A stretch of DNA of 40,717 bases from Candidatus Caenarcanales bacterium (GCA_020050435.1 JAGVKQ010000010.1:119355-160071); one strand, 5' to 3'. Shown: positions 25,447 to 33,809, counted from the first letter of the stretch. The notes: a model not told the origin generated them from the sequence alone. Program-made: numbers and translations.

Positions 25447-25472
25447 GTATATTAATTTTTGAGAATAATACC

Positions 25473-27407
25473 CTATGCCTGTTTAAATTCTAATAGTTTT
25501 GGACCATCTTCAGCATTTACCTCTAAGTTTTCCAGGTTTTCACCTAAGCCAAATGGCTTAAATATTTCCAACCTTTGTTCTGGAGTTAAATCTCCTAAAT
25601 GACAATTTTCTCCCTGTAAAATATAAACAACTTGGCTCAATCCTAGTATGCTTTTTACATCTTGGTCAGTAATGACTGTATTAGGAAAATAGGTTTGAAC
25701 TTTATTTTTAAGAACTTGAGCTAAATATTCTTGTAAACCTGGATCTTGTTTTTCAGATCCAGTCGTGCGGAGCAGATCAGTTCCTCCTGATTCGAATATA
25801 TCAGTGCTTTGTGCTGTCCCTTCATCTATTATGGTATGAGCAAGTGCTGCTGCTGCGTGGATTGTTTTTCTTCTTTGCATATTACTATCTGCTGCATCTT
25901 TAGGTTTACTTACAACAGTTCTCCAAAACTGATGTTCTGTAGCTTTAATTTCTTTTGCAACAACGTCATCTACCCTATTATGTTTATCATCAGCTGCTGC
26001 TTGTCTCATCCTACTAACAGTTGTTGAATATTTTAGTGGAAGTGGCCCTGTGTGTCCTGGAGAGAGTTCTCCTCTATTGATAAGATATCTTTTTAAGTTT
26101 TCTCTAACAATAAGATTTTCTTCTTCTTCATTTTTGGCATTAAATACTCTACGTATAACACCTGAAGGCTCATCTGAACCTTTTATCTCAGCTACAACAT
26201 CATCTATAGGGGCATCTGTAATTGCTTTTTGAAGGGCTAGATATCTTTTCCCATTACCACCCCTTCTAACTTCATCTGCAATAGCAAGAAGTTTTGATTC
26301 ATATGCATCTAATGCTGGTCTTTCAGGAGCGCCTGAGCTTAAATATCCTTTCATTTTTTGTTGTACTATAGGTAGTAAAGGTTCGTCTGAAGAGCCTGTT
26401 TCGCATTCTCTTAGCATTTTCCAAAAACTCTTAGGAAGATGCATGAGTAAAAATTTTACTCTTTCAGCATTTGTAAAATCTACCTGTATATCTCCAGATC
26501 CAACTATTTCAAAAGCTTTTCCAATACCAATCAAGTGTTTTAATTGTCCATCTTGAATTCCTTTAAGAAGAGTGCTACATAAATCATCACTTAATTGGTT
26601 TTTAATATCTTGATCAGCTTCATTTATTATTTCCCTATAGTTCTCAGCAACATCCATACGTGCTTTCCCTTTAAACAAATCTCCTCCATATGTGGCAGTA
26701 AAAGTGTTAGCAAGTTGCTTTTTTTGAATTGGCAAAAGATCATCCCAAAACACCTGTAAAAAATCATTTGCTGCCCAAGTAGGTATAATGCCATTTGGTA
26801 GTCCATTTATTAAATATAAATGTAGGTTATCTCTTATAGCGGGCAAGTTACTTATATTAGTACTTTTATAATCTTGAATAAAAGGAATCCTTCTATTCGG
26901 ACCTATTTTGGAATGAGATAATGCTATGCCGATATCAGAAATATAATCTATACTCACAGGGTCAACAATAACTGCTCTTCCTCTAAGATACTCTTCATTC
27001 ATTTCATGGATTCCAATAGCAGAAAGTCTTTTCCCAAACCTTGTAACTTCGACCTCTCCTATATTAAATACAGCAGAATCTTCCTTCATATCTCTAACAA
27101 ACAGAACAAATCCAGCAGGTTGTAGATAGTATAGTTTGTATCTAGTTCCATTAATAATTATTTCATCATTTTGTCTAATAAATTTAAAAAATTCTATTGC
27201 TAATTCTTGTGGACTCTTTTGTGTTTCACCAGCTTCTATACTTAATCTTGTTCTAGTTGCAGCATCTATGAATGCTCCTGGTTGAACACCAGTACTTTTT
27301 TCAGAGTCTGATGGTGAATTAGCTGCTGAACCGATAGAAACAGTTTCTTTAGCCGAAAGCGTACCTGGCTGAGGTGTAGTAGGTTTTAATGGATCAAGAG
27401 GATTCAT
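25473..27407 (-). CDS. Unknown 644-aa protein with disordered N-terminus
   Basis: 644 residues, not recognised. Residues 1-60 are Pro/Ser/Thr-rich and probably unstructured (MNPLDPLKPTTPQPGTLSAK), without a classical signal peptide. The rest is soluble and mostly helical, with a possible beta domain at 85-190 (IIINGTRYKLYYLQPAGFVL). No catalytic motif stands out. An unstructured, uncharged N-terminus on a large soluble protein is typical of substrates of specialised secretion systems, but no such system is in this window. It is convergent with the 798-aa gene, about 95 bp apart. Confidence 0.7.
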   Translation of the reverse strand: MNPLDPLKPTTPQPGTLSAKETVSIGSAANSPSDSEKSTGVQPGAFIDAATRTRLSIEAGETQKSPQELAIEFFKFIRQNDEIIINGTRYKLYYLQPAGFVLFVRDMKEDSAVFNIGEVEVTRFGKRLSAIGIHEMNEEYLRGRAVIVDPVSIDYISDIGIALSHSKIGPNRRIPFIQDYKSTNISNLPAIRDNLHLYLINGLPNGIIPTWAANDFLQVFWDDLLPIQKKQLANTFTATYGGDLFKGKARMDVAENYREIINEADQDIKNQLSDDLCSTLLKGIQDGQLKHLIGIGKAFEIVGSGDIQVDFTNAERVKFLLMHLPKSFWKMLRECETGSSDEPLLPIVQQKMKGYLSSGAPERPALDAYESKLLAIADEVRRGGNGKRYLALQKAITDAPIDDVVAEIKGSDEPSGVIRRVFNAKNEEEENLIVRENLKRYLINRGELSPGHTGPLPLKYSTTVSRMRQAAADDKHNRVDDVVAKEIKATEHQFWRTVVSKPKDAADSNMQRRKTIHAAAALAHTIIDEGTAQSTDIFESGGTDLLRTTGSEKQDPGLQEYLAQVLKNKVQTYFPNTVITDQDVKSILGLSQVVYILQGENCHLGDLTPEQRLEIFKPFGLGENLENLEVNAEDGPKLLEFKQA

Positions 27408-27605
27408 AATGGTTTAAGTCTTGTTGTCTCTATAAAAAAATGTTTTTTGGTGCCTTTATGTTAATTGATTATCATCTTAAATTCAATGCAAATTCTAAAC
27501 AAAAAATTAAATAAGGAACGAATTTTTTACTTTTAAAAATTAAATTAACTTGTAAGACCTAAATAGTAGGTAAAAACTTATCGAAGTTTAAATTTTTTTA
27601 ATGTT

Positions 27606-27668
27606 CTTAACCTTATCTCGCAAGAATTAGCGGTCGTAAGCGGTGAACAAAATCAAACATTTTAAGAA
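27606..27668. repeat. Diverged repeat F before the terminator
   Basis: The left part (CTTAACCT, then CTCGCAAGAATT) recalls repeats E/E2 and the CTCCGCAA core. The right part (GGTGAACAAAATC, 27637-27650) recalls right half R2 of repeats B and D, and it runs into the same terminator hairpin as B. Similarity is weaker than among A-D. The 461 bp between 27407 and 27868 otherwise hold the orphan terminator and the fic operators; no gene is visible there. Confidence 0.4.
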
Positions 27669-27670
27669 AA

Positions 27671-27696
27671 GCCTCGGAGCAATCTGAGGCTTTTTT
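27671..27696 (+). terminator. Orphan rightward terminator
   Basis: GCCTC (27671-27675) pairs with GAGGC (27686-27690), followed by TTTTTT. The gene to the left runs the other way, so nothing coding ends here. Confidence 0.75.
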
Positions 27697-27787
27697 GTTT
27701 TTAAGGTGGAGTACCAAGATGGTTAAAACTTTGTCTATTCACAGCAGTAAAAAAGATTTGAAAAGAAATTGTAACGAATTTATACCT

Positions 27788-27863
27788 AGGACTTACAATA
27801 AAGCTTAGTCCTGGATATAATACTTTCCCAGGACTTACAATAAAGCTTAGTCCTGGATATAAA
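27788..27863 (+). promoter_or_regulatory. Tandem promoter/operator repeats of the fic gene
   Basis: Two direct copies of a 33-bp unit start 42 bp apart, four turns of DNA. Each has AGGACT and AGTCCT arms (27788-27793 with 27807-27812; 27830-27835 with 27849-27854, the latter extended to 8 bp by CC/GG). Each also contains a promoter: TTACAA, 17 bp, TATAAT (27793-27821) and TTACAA, 17 bp, TATAAA (27835-27863). The palindrome arms overlap the -35 boxes and spacers, so a bound dimer would block both promoters. The Fic protein's own C-terminal helix-turn-helix is a candidate regulator. Confidence 0.75.
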
Positions 27864-27883
27864 AAGGATTGTCAGGTAGATTT

Positions 27884-29017
27884 ATGGGTAAAATTGGTAC
27901 TCAAGGACAAAATGGTAGTTCATTTATCCCAAGGTCATTTCCACCAAATGAGTTAATAAAATGGAATAATAATCTTATATCTTTACTTTCAAAAGCTGAC
28001 ATGGCTATAGGAAAACTTAATGCAATTGACCAGCTAGTGCCTGATGTTGATTACTTTATCTTCATGTATATAAGAAAGGAAGCTGCTTTATCAAGTCAGA
28101 TAGAAGGAACACAGGCTACTCTTCTTGACCTTGTAAAAGCAGAAGCAAAATTAGAAAATGAAAAACCACCTTCTGATTTAGACGAAATCATAAACTATAT
28201 TAAAGCAATGAATTATGGAATAAAAAAAATGGAAGAATTACCACTTTCACTAAGACTAATAAAAGAAGTACATAAAGAGCTACTAAAAGGGGTAAGAGGA
28301 GAAAATAGATATCCTGGAGAATTTAGGAGAATCCAAAATTGGATAGGAGGTAGAACTATTGAAACAGCAGCTTTTATACCACCTAAAGTACCTGAAATGC
28401 AAAAAGCACTAAATGATCTAGAAAGATTTATGCATGAAGAAAAAGAATCGCTTCCTCCACTAATAAAAACAGCACTAATCCATGCACAGTTTGAAACAAT
28501 ACATCCATTCTTAGATGGTAATGGAAGGACAGGAAGGCTTTTAATTACTTTTTACTTATATAAAGAAGGGATTCTGTCCAGACCACTGCTATATCTATCA
28601 GACTACTTTAATAGATATAGAAATCATTACTATGAGAAGTTGAACAGTTATAGATTTGGTATGGGTGTTGAAGAATGGTTAAAGTTTTTTCTAGATGGGG
28701 TTAGGGTGGTTGCAGAAGAAGCGACAGAAACAGCTATCAAGATTACAAAACTGAAAGAAAAAGATACGGAAAAAGTTTCAGGTTTTGGTAAAAATGCAGA
28801 GAAGGCATTGAAGTTATTAAATAAGCTTTATTCTCTACCTATCGTTGACTCCAAACTAATTTCTAAAATAACTGGAATCACATCCAGAACAAATACTAAT
28901 AGCTTAATTGAAAAATTCATAAAAGCAGGGATTTTAAGAGAAATTACAGGGAAGGAAAGAAATAAGAGATATATTTATAGTGAGTATATTAAACAGTTTA
29001 GCAAAGAGAAAATATAA
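27884..29017 (+). CDS. Class II Fic-domain AMP-transferase with winged-helix C-terminus
   Basis: 377 residues from ATG 27884 (AGG 7 bp upstream). A TTG at 27869 would add five residues but lies right behind the second -10 box. The Fic motif HPFLDGNGRTGR (207-218) is complete. The inhibitory helix motif SSQIEG (70-75, S/TxxxEG) lies N-terminal, which defines class II, where the Glu blocks productive ATP binding until relieved. A C-terminal winged helix (about 315-365, SKITGITSRTNTNSLIEKFI) may bind DNA. Family members transfer AMP from ATP to a protein hydroxyl; targets vary. Tandem palindromes upstream suggest autoregulation. Confidence 0.92.
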   Translation: MGKIGTQGQNGSSFIPRSFPPNELIKWNNNLISLLSKADMAIGKLNAIDQLVPDVDYFIFMYIRKEAALSSQIEGTQATLLDLVKAEAKLENEKPPSDLDEIINYIKAMNYGIKKMEELPLSLRLIKEVHKELLKGVRGENRYPGEFRRIQNWIGGRTIETAAFIPPKVPEMQKALNDLERFMHEEKESLPPLIKTALIHAQFETIHPFLDGNGRTGRLLITFYLYKEGILSRPLLYLSDYFNRYRNHYYEKLNSYRFGMGVEEWLKFFLDGVRVVAEEATETAIKITKLKEKDTEKVSGFGKNAEKALKLLNKLYSLPIVDSKLISKITGITSRTNTNSLIEKFIKAGILREITGKERNKRYIYSEYIKQFSKEKI

Positions 29018-29028
29018 AATGTTTCCGT

Positions 29029-29160
29029 CCCCATTCGGGGTTTAGATGATTTGAATCCATCATCACGGTGGATTACTCTTTCATCAGGTTCAAGTTTCAA
29101 GGAAAACAGTTAGGTCGTTCCTTGTCCACCGAAGACCGTATGCGTAGGTGGAAAATCCAC
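29029..29160. ncRNA. Candidate structured RNA or multi-hairpin element
   Basis: In 132 bp between fic and the next convergent gene lie CCCC-ATTC-GGGG (29029-29040), GATGAT/ATCATC (29045-29050, 29059-29064), an outer stem GGTGGA/TCCACC (29067-29072, 29125-29130) enclosing CAAGGAA/TTCCTTG (29098-29104, 29118-29124), and GTGGA-AAA-TCCAC (29148-29160). Base composition is clearly more GC-rich than its surroundings. A T-rich stretch follows at 29168-29178. Strand is not determined and no family is recognised. Confidence 0.4.
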
Positions 29161-29190
29161 TCTCTATAATTTCTTTTTCCATAAGGTTAA

Positions 29191-29787
29191 TTATAATCCT
29201 AATTCAAAAGGTACATTTTCAAAATTGCACATTAAAACAAGCTGTCCATTATTAGAAATCAAAATAGACGAGCCTGTTTCCTTGTTAATTGTTTCTTCTC
29301 TTAGAGTTTTTGGAAAAACAATTTTACTTTTTCCTGTAATTCTATTATCTTTAAATTTCTTGATTTTATTTATACCAGTTCCCACAATAGTTCCATCTTC
29401 ATTTTCATTAGTTATTGTATAAGCGGCATCTTTTGTTTTGTCAGTTACATTTAAATTAAGCATAAAATTCTCAACTGTGAAAGGAAGTATCATGCCATCT
29501 GTTGGTTTCGTAATGGTTCTACTTCCTTCTATTAACCCGTCAATGTTTGCTCGTGGAGAGTCAACAGCGAAACTAAGCTTAATATCTAGTAGCATTGTTT
29601 CAAGATTATTTTTAATACTAATATCTGTAGAAGTAATTTTTCTTATTGGTATATTGCCCTTAAAAACACAGGTGCACTTTTTTTCAGGTGAACTCAAACC
29701 GCTTTCTGTAGTCTGTGCATAAAGACAATTATTGAAAGTAAGAATTGTACAAATTATGAACAAAATTATTTTTACTTGAAATCTCAT
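29191..29787 (-). CDS. Exported protein of unknown function
   Basis: 198 residues from ATG 29787; a GTG at 29820 would add 11 residues (MNYRSWVYIYS) and cannot be excluded. The shorter start gives a textbook signal peptide, MRFQVKIILFIICTILTF followed by a cut near YAQ. The mature protein starts with a Cys pair (KKCTCVF) and is beta-rich (LDIKLSFAVDSPRANIDGLI; GSSILISNNGQLVLMC). No enzyme motif. Probably a periplasmic or surface protein; not recognised. Repeat D lies upstream of it. Confidence 0.65.
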   Translation of the reverse strand: MRFQVKIILFIICTILTFNNCLYAQTTESGLSSPEKKCTCVFKGNIPIRKITSTDISIKNNLETMLLDIKLSFAVDSPRANIDGLIEGSRTITKPTDGMILPFTVENFMLNLNVTDKTKDAAYTITNENEDGTIVGTGINKIKKFKDNRITGKSKIVFPKTLREETINKETGSSILISNNGQLVLMCNFENVPFELGL

Positions 29788-29847
29788 ACTATAAATATAT
29801 ACCCAAGATCGGTAATTCACTTATTCTTCTTAGTAAAAGCTTAACTA

Positions 29848-29950
29848 GCCACTCTATTGTCTCTTATAGTATGCGTCCAGGTCTCCTAAAGGATAGTGCT
29901 TCGCCTAAAATGTCGTCCTCTGCAAGTTCGTTGAACGTAACCAAAATCTA
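29848..29950. repeat. Intergenic repeat D (left half L2, right half R2)
   Basis: The left half matches repeat C (TATAGTATGCGTCCAGG identical at 29866-29882). The core is CTCTGCAA (29918-29925), one base different from the others. The right half (GTTGAACGTAACCAAAATCT) matches repeat B. An extra 20-25 bp not found in C sits between the left half and the core. It ends a few bases before the stop of the leftward 745-aa gene. Confidence 0.8.
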
Positions 29951-29954
29951 ACTT

Positions 29955-32192
29955 TTAACAAACCTTCTTTGTTTTTTTATGTGCTATAAAATCCTGGATA
30001 TCATATTCTCTAACCACTTCATATAAAAATACAGTAACTTTTTCTATTAATTCTAAGTAACCTTCTTGAGTTGAAACACCTTTTTTTAAGAGTCCTCTTT
30101 CACTTTTAATTGTTTCAAGTAGAAACTCTTTTTGTCCATCTTCTACGTAAAGAATATCTTCTAAGAGTTTTTTTAATTTAACTTTTGTTCTGGGATCAAT
30201 GTTTATATAGTCAATAAAAGATATTCTTAAGGTCTCAAAAAACTCTAATAAATCATCACGATTAGCGCAACTAGCTATTTTTTCAATATTGCAAAAACTT
30301 AATCTGTCTTCATCTTCTATAGTGAGTAATAAATCCTTTATCCTATATAAAAACTGTCTACCTGATTCATTATCTAGAATATCTTTTATTTTAGTGTGTG
30401 TTAAATCATACCTTCTTAAAGGTGTTTCACCCACTCTATTTTGTCTTTTAAATCCAATTTGTTCTCCAGGAATTATAGTTATTTCTTCTGTGAGTAAATC
30501 TAAACTCAATTTGTGTCTATTTACCGTTTTCTTAACAGGTTCAAAGTCTACAGTGCAGCTATCATTAGCGGCTTTAAATAAAGCTAAAGCAGTAGATCTT
30601 ACTCTTGGTTTTTGATCGGTTAAAACAGGTGCTTGTGTGGCGAATAATATTTCTAGTGCTCCACCCTGACATTTGCCGGCTATTGTGTCGTATGGACTAG
30701 ATAGACCGTTTTCATTTAACATATCCTCTATAAATAAATAATTATGTTTTACTCTTTCATCGTACCAATGTAAAAATTCACTTTTAGTAAATGAAAATTT
30801 TGGTCTGAATGCTTCGCTATTCATTGAGCCTAAGCCATTTGACCACAAAGTATATGCCATTGCTGATTGAAAAAGCTTAACTCCATTTTCATTTTTCCAC
30901 ATAGGATCCTGAGTTATTTGCCATGGTTTTATTTGTTCTTTTCTCCATCCAAATAAATCAGGATATTTGTGAGATAAGGCATTGTAAGCAGAAATAGCTC
31001 CTGACTTATTACTTTTTAGAGCAGTACTGCATTCTGTTTTATATTCCGTATGCCAATTTTTATGATCAACTATTTTTTCTGCAGATACTCTTCCTCTAGC
31101 ATCTACACATTTCAATTTATGTTCTACAAGATACTCAGTAAGCTCATCTATTAATTGTTTATCTTCCCATTTGTTGTCATATTTTACTTTCCACCTATGA
31201 AGCTGATTTGGTTTTCCTCCTACTGCTTTTGGAATAGCTAGCCTGATTGCTTCCACTGCATTCGGAGTATAAGTACAATTTTGTAACATCCCCATCGTGC
31301 CATATTCAGTACTATTAAAAGCATCTGATTCAATTACTTCTTTCAGTCTTTTTAAATCGTAATTTCCTTCATCATCAACTACACCCTCACCATATTTTAA
31401 AAGCCAAAAAGTAGCTCTTCTTGCAAGGTCTTTTCCACCGTCTCCCTGCCATTTACCAGGCTGGTAAGACAACCAAGGTCTAATCGGAGGATCTTCACCT
31501 TCTAAATAACCTGGAAAAGTTAATGCAAGAAGATCATTTCTATTAAGTATATGATCAATAGTATCTAGTCCAGCAGCCTTCATAACTGGTTGAAAATTTC
31601 TTAGTTTTTCTATTTGCTGGGCATTTTCATAGCCCTCAATATCAATTAATAAATGTTTCATTATCAACCTAACTCTACTTTCAAAATGCTCATTTTCATG
31701 ATTTAAAAACCTTGGTGGGAATCTGTTGAAAAGCCCAGTATGTTCAGGACCATTTTTCAAGCTTGTTTTTAATGAATAAAAAACAATTAGCGTAGTTAAA
31801 TCATCATCATTAATAAGCTCTGGTGCATGCTTTTTTATAGTACCTGTAATGTTTTCTAATTGATTTTTTGAGCTGTCATAAGAGTCATTAAGTTCTTTTG
31901 CAAGCAATCTTGCAATTATAGTTTTTAGTCCTCTAATTTCTTTTTCTCCATTATCCTCATTATCCAGTTTTATTGCTTCTCTTGATTGTCCATTTGCTTC
32001 GAGTAGAGTACTTCTGAAAGTTTTTTCTATAATTTCTCCACCCTTAAGATGTAAATGATATCTTGTGTAAGAAGGAGCTGATTCCCTACTTGCTCTTAAT
32101 AAATCTGGTGAATCCACCCCAACATAATTACTAGGTAGGCTGCTTAACCTTTTTATTAGTATTGGTACTCCAAGAACACTTATTGCTTGCAT
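29955..32192 (-). CDS. Unknown 745-aa protein with repeated Trp-bounded modules
   Basis: 745 residues, soluble, mostly helical, no signal peptide. Residues about 240-470 appear to contain two or three degenerate modules of about 80-90 residues, each ending in a Trp-centred boundary (HRWKVKYDNKW; KPWQITQDPMW). One contains the memorable AYNALSHKYPDLFGW. Such repeats often form protein- or DNA-binding scaffolds, but I do not recognise the family. The C-terminus is Lys-rich (AHKKTKKVC). No Shine-Dalgarno is seen; a TATATT lies a few bases before the ATG. It shares repeat type D with its 3' end. Confidence 0.7.
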   Translation of the reverse strand: MQAISVLGVPILIKRLSSLPSNYVGVDSPDLLRASRESAPSYTRYHLHLKGGEIIEKTFRSTLLEANGQSREAIKLDNEDNGEKEIRGLKTIIARLLAKELNDSYDSSKNQLENITGTIKKHAPELINDDDLTTLIVFYSLKTSLKNGPEHTGLFNRFPPRFLNHENEHFESRVRLIMKHLLIDIEGYENAQQIEKLRNFQPVMKAAGLDTIDHILNRNDLLALTFPGYLEGEDPPIRPWLSYQPGKWQGDGGKDLARRATFWLLKYGEGVVDDEGNYDLKRLKEVIESDAFNSTEYGTMGMLQNCTYTPNAVEAIRLAIPKAVGGKPNQLHRWKVKYDNKWEDKQLIDELTEYLVEHKLKCVDARGRVSAEKIVDHKNWHTEYKTECSTALKSNKSGAISAYNALSHKYPDLFGWRKEQIKPWQITQDPMWKNENGVKLFQSAMAYTLWSNGLGSMNSEAFRPKFSFTKSEFLHWYDERVKHNYLFIEDMLNENGLSSPYDTIAGKCQGGALEILFATQAPVLTDQKPRVRSTALALFKAANDSCTVDFEPVKKTVNRHKLSLDLLTEEITIIPGEQIGFKRQNRVGETPLRRYDLTHTKIKDILDNESGRQFLYRIKDLLLTIEDEDRLSFCNIEKIASCANRDDLLEFFETLRISFIDYINIDPRTKVKLKKLLEDILYVEDGQKEFLLETIKSERGLLKKGVSTQEGYLELIEKVTVFLYEVVREYDIQDFIAHKKTKKVC

Positions 32193-32340
32193 AATAATAT
32201 AAATTAATTATTTAAATTGTTGGTAATTCTACATCTTTTTTTAATCTGATATGTTAAATATGAATTACGGATAAGCCTACTTAGTAGGCGAGAAGCTAAA
32301 GCCCCAAAGTGATATTCTTGACTGGGTCTGCCGAAGTCAA

Positions 32341-32790
32341 CTACTTCTCTGTTCCAAAATACTTTTTAAACAATGTCTCATCTAAGCTGAACTTACCTGG
32401 TCCAATTGTTAAAAGTACAAACAACATAGTCATGTAATAAAGAGGTATCTCGAACCCGTTGTCTGAAGCGTGAAAACCGTGTGATCCATGAACTGTAGCT
32501 ATAGCTACTATCATTACAAACATCATTGGGATAGATATAAATCTAGTCATTAAACCAAGAGAAAGTAAAATTACTCCACTTACTTCTGTAGTGACTGCTA
32601 ATATTGCATTTAAAAATGGGAATGGGATATGTAAGCTATTTCCAAACCACTCTACTACACTTTGAAAATTACTTAGTTTTTTCATTGCAGGCTCGTAAAA
32701 CCCGTAAGCTAGAATTAAGCGAACAATTAAGAGTGAAATATCTTTAAGTGATGAGAATATCTTAATGACTTGTTTTGTATACTTCTCCAT
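32341..32790 (-). CDS. DoxX-family membrane protein
   Basis: 149 residues with four hydrophobic helices (about 17-35, 55-78, 84-104, 118-135). It has the DoxX features LLIVRLILAYGFYEPAMKKL near the N-terminus and a GxxLLSLGLMTRFISIPM loop. DoxX/SURF4-type proteins are small inner-membrane proteins linked to redox or thiol stress and, in some clusters, to metal-binding peptides (HvfX). It stands alone here between an unknown large gene and hairpins. Family assignment is firm; function is not known. Confidence 0.88.
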   Translation of the reverse strand: MEKYTKQVIKIFSSLKDISLLIVRLILAYGFYEPAMKKLSNFQSVVEWFGNSLHIPFPFLNAILAVTTEVSGVILLSLGLMTRFISIPMMFVMIVAIATVHGSHGFHASDNGFEIPLYYMTMLFVLLTIGPGKFSLDETLFKKYFGTEK

Positions 32791-32815
32791 ATTTTTATAA
32801 TTAGCGAAGCTAAAA

Positions 32816-32881
32816 CACGAAGACTTATCTTCGTGGTGAAGCGAGCAATTTCAAAGCGTGTCACGCTAGTAGACACGCTTT
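32816..32881. other. Two strong hairpins between DoxX and the 110-aa gene
   Basis: CACGAAGA/TCTTCGTG (32816-32823, 32828-32835; 4-nt loop) and AAAGCGTGTC/GACACGCTTT (32853-32862, 32872-32881; 9-nt loop), both perfect. Neither has a long T-run, so they may be mRNA-leader hairpins, a weak bidirectional terminator or a repeat. They lie upstream of doxX on its strand. Confidence 0.6.
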
Positions 32882-32911
32882 ATCTTAACTCAAGTTCTGG
32901 ATATTGATAGA

Positions 32912-33244
32912 ATGTATATAACAAATGGGAGCAAAAGTATTATGGATTTAGATTCAGCATTATTAAAGCAAAAAAAAAGACTAGAGGATATTATTCAAAA
33001 TGGGCTGCCAATACTTCAAAATAAAGATGATATGGATATGATTTTGCTAGAGCATTGGGGATGGTTAGGAGCTGCAACTAACATTGTAGAAAAATTAACC
33101 TCTCATAGTTCACCTTATTATAATCAGGCTATGTCAATATTGGAAAATACAAAGCTATCATCAGGTTTTATGGGATTGCATGTCAAAAAAATGTTATCAG
33201 TACTTGAACAAGTTAAAAAAGATACAGAGTTTGGAGTGGTTTAG
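32912..33244 (+). CDS. Unknown 110-aa helical protein
   Basis: 110 residues, or 100 if the internal ATG at 32942 (MDLDSALLKQ) is used; neither start has a good ribosome-binding site. All-helical composition with a coiled-coil-like start (LLKQKKRLEDIIQNGLPILQ), no signal or membrane segment, no recognised family. It overlaps the convergent HNH gene by 4 bp at the stop codons. Confidence 0.5.
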   Translation: MYITNGSKSIMDLDSALLKQKKRLEDIIQNGLPILQNKDDMDMILLEHWGWLGAATNIVEKLTSHSSPYYNQAMSILENTKLSSGFMGLHVKKMLSVLEQVKKDTEFGVV

Positions 33245-33681
33245 CGTTTTTTTCTAAATCTATATGGATTTTTTTCATGTTCTTTCTTATGACAGCTTTT
33301 GCAGATTAGCTCTAGATTGGATTCAAGATGATTCCCACCGGCACTAATGGGAATTGTATGATGGAATTCCAGTGGACATTTTCTATATTTCCTTGTGCTT
33401 GCTTTCCCGCAAACTGAGCAAACCTTTCTTTTTTCCCTAACCATTTGTTTTCTTTCATTCCAATCTGGTGGGTAGGAAGGCCAATAGTCATAAATGCTCT
33501 TTTGAAGGTTTTTTAAATTATCTAATTCAATATTTCCTGCGTCTTTCTTATCTTTAGTTTTATCTTTTATTGAAAGATATAGGTCTTGTTCACAGCCTTT
33601 ATGCACAAGTAAATTATTTAATAATAGGACATCTCCTGAAGTGTCAAATTTATTTTTTTTACATATTAGACAAGTATTCAT
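33241..33681 (-). CDS. HNH endonuclease-family protein
   Basis: 146 residues. The N-terminal CLIC and later HKGC (residues 4-30) form a possible small zinc finger. The C-terminal HNH module contains CSVC (88-91), the double His EFHHTIP (105-111), GGNHLESNLELIC (115-127) with the Asn, and CKSCHKKEH (127-135). This is the McrA/HNH arrangement, with a two-CxxC zinc site next to a beta-beta-alpha metal nuclease fold. Its role could be restriction, phage-derived cleavage or repair; no partner gene is adjacent. Confidence 0.88.
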   Translation of the reverse strand: MNTCLICKKNKFDTSGDVLLLNNLLVHKGCEQDLYLSIKDKTKDKKDAGNIELDNLKNLQKSIYDYWPSYPPDWNERKQMVREKRKVCSVCGKASTRKYRKCPLEFHHTIPISAGGNHLESNLELICKSCHKKEHEKNPYRFRKKR

Positions 33682-33809
33682 GAAATTTATTCTCTTATTC
33701 TAACTTTTTTTTGTTAAAAAAATATTAACTTTAGTCTTTCCACTTGAAAATAGATAGTTAAGAAGTTGATTTATAGTAAATTTAAATTGTAAGAAATAAA
33801 GGAACAAGC

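Noticed and set aside
29133-29160. Group II intron domain V (GACCGTATGCG followed by a GTGGA hairpin)
   Set aside because: The 5' arm resembles domain V, but the complementary 3' arm is absent and there is no reverse transcriptase or AY-type 3' end nearby.
18327-29950. Integron attC sites in the repeats
   Set aside because: Read on the minus strand, B and D begin with GTTCAAC and end with GTTAGGT or GTTAAGC, which fit the loose RYYYAAC/GTTRRRY cores. The inner parts do not pair into the required imperfect hairpin, A and C lack the first core, and no IntI gene is present. Such short degenerate matches are expected by chance.
32275-32289. Palindrome GCCTACTTAGTAGGC as a terminator or operator
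   Set aside because: A clean 7-bp dyad, but it has no T-run on either strand and no promoter boxes in register, so no role can be supported.
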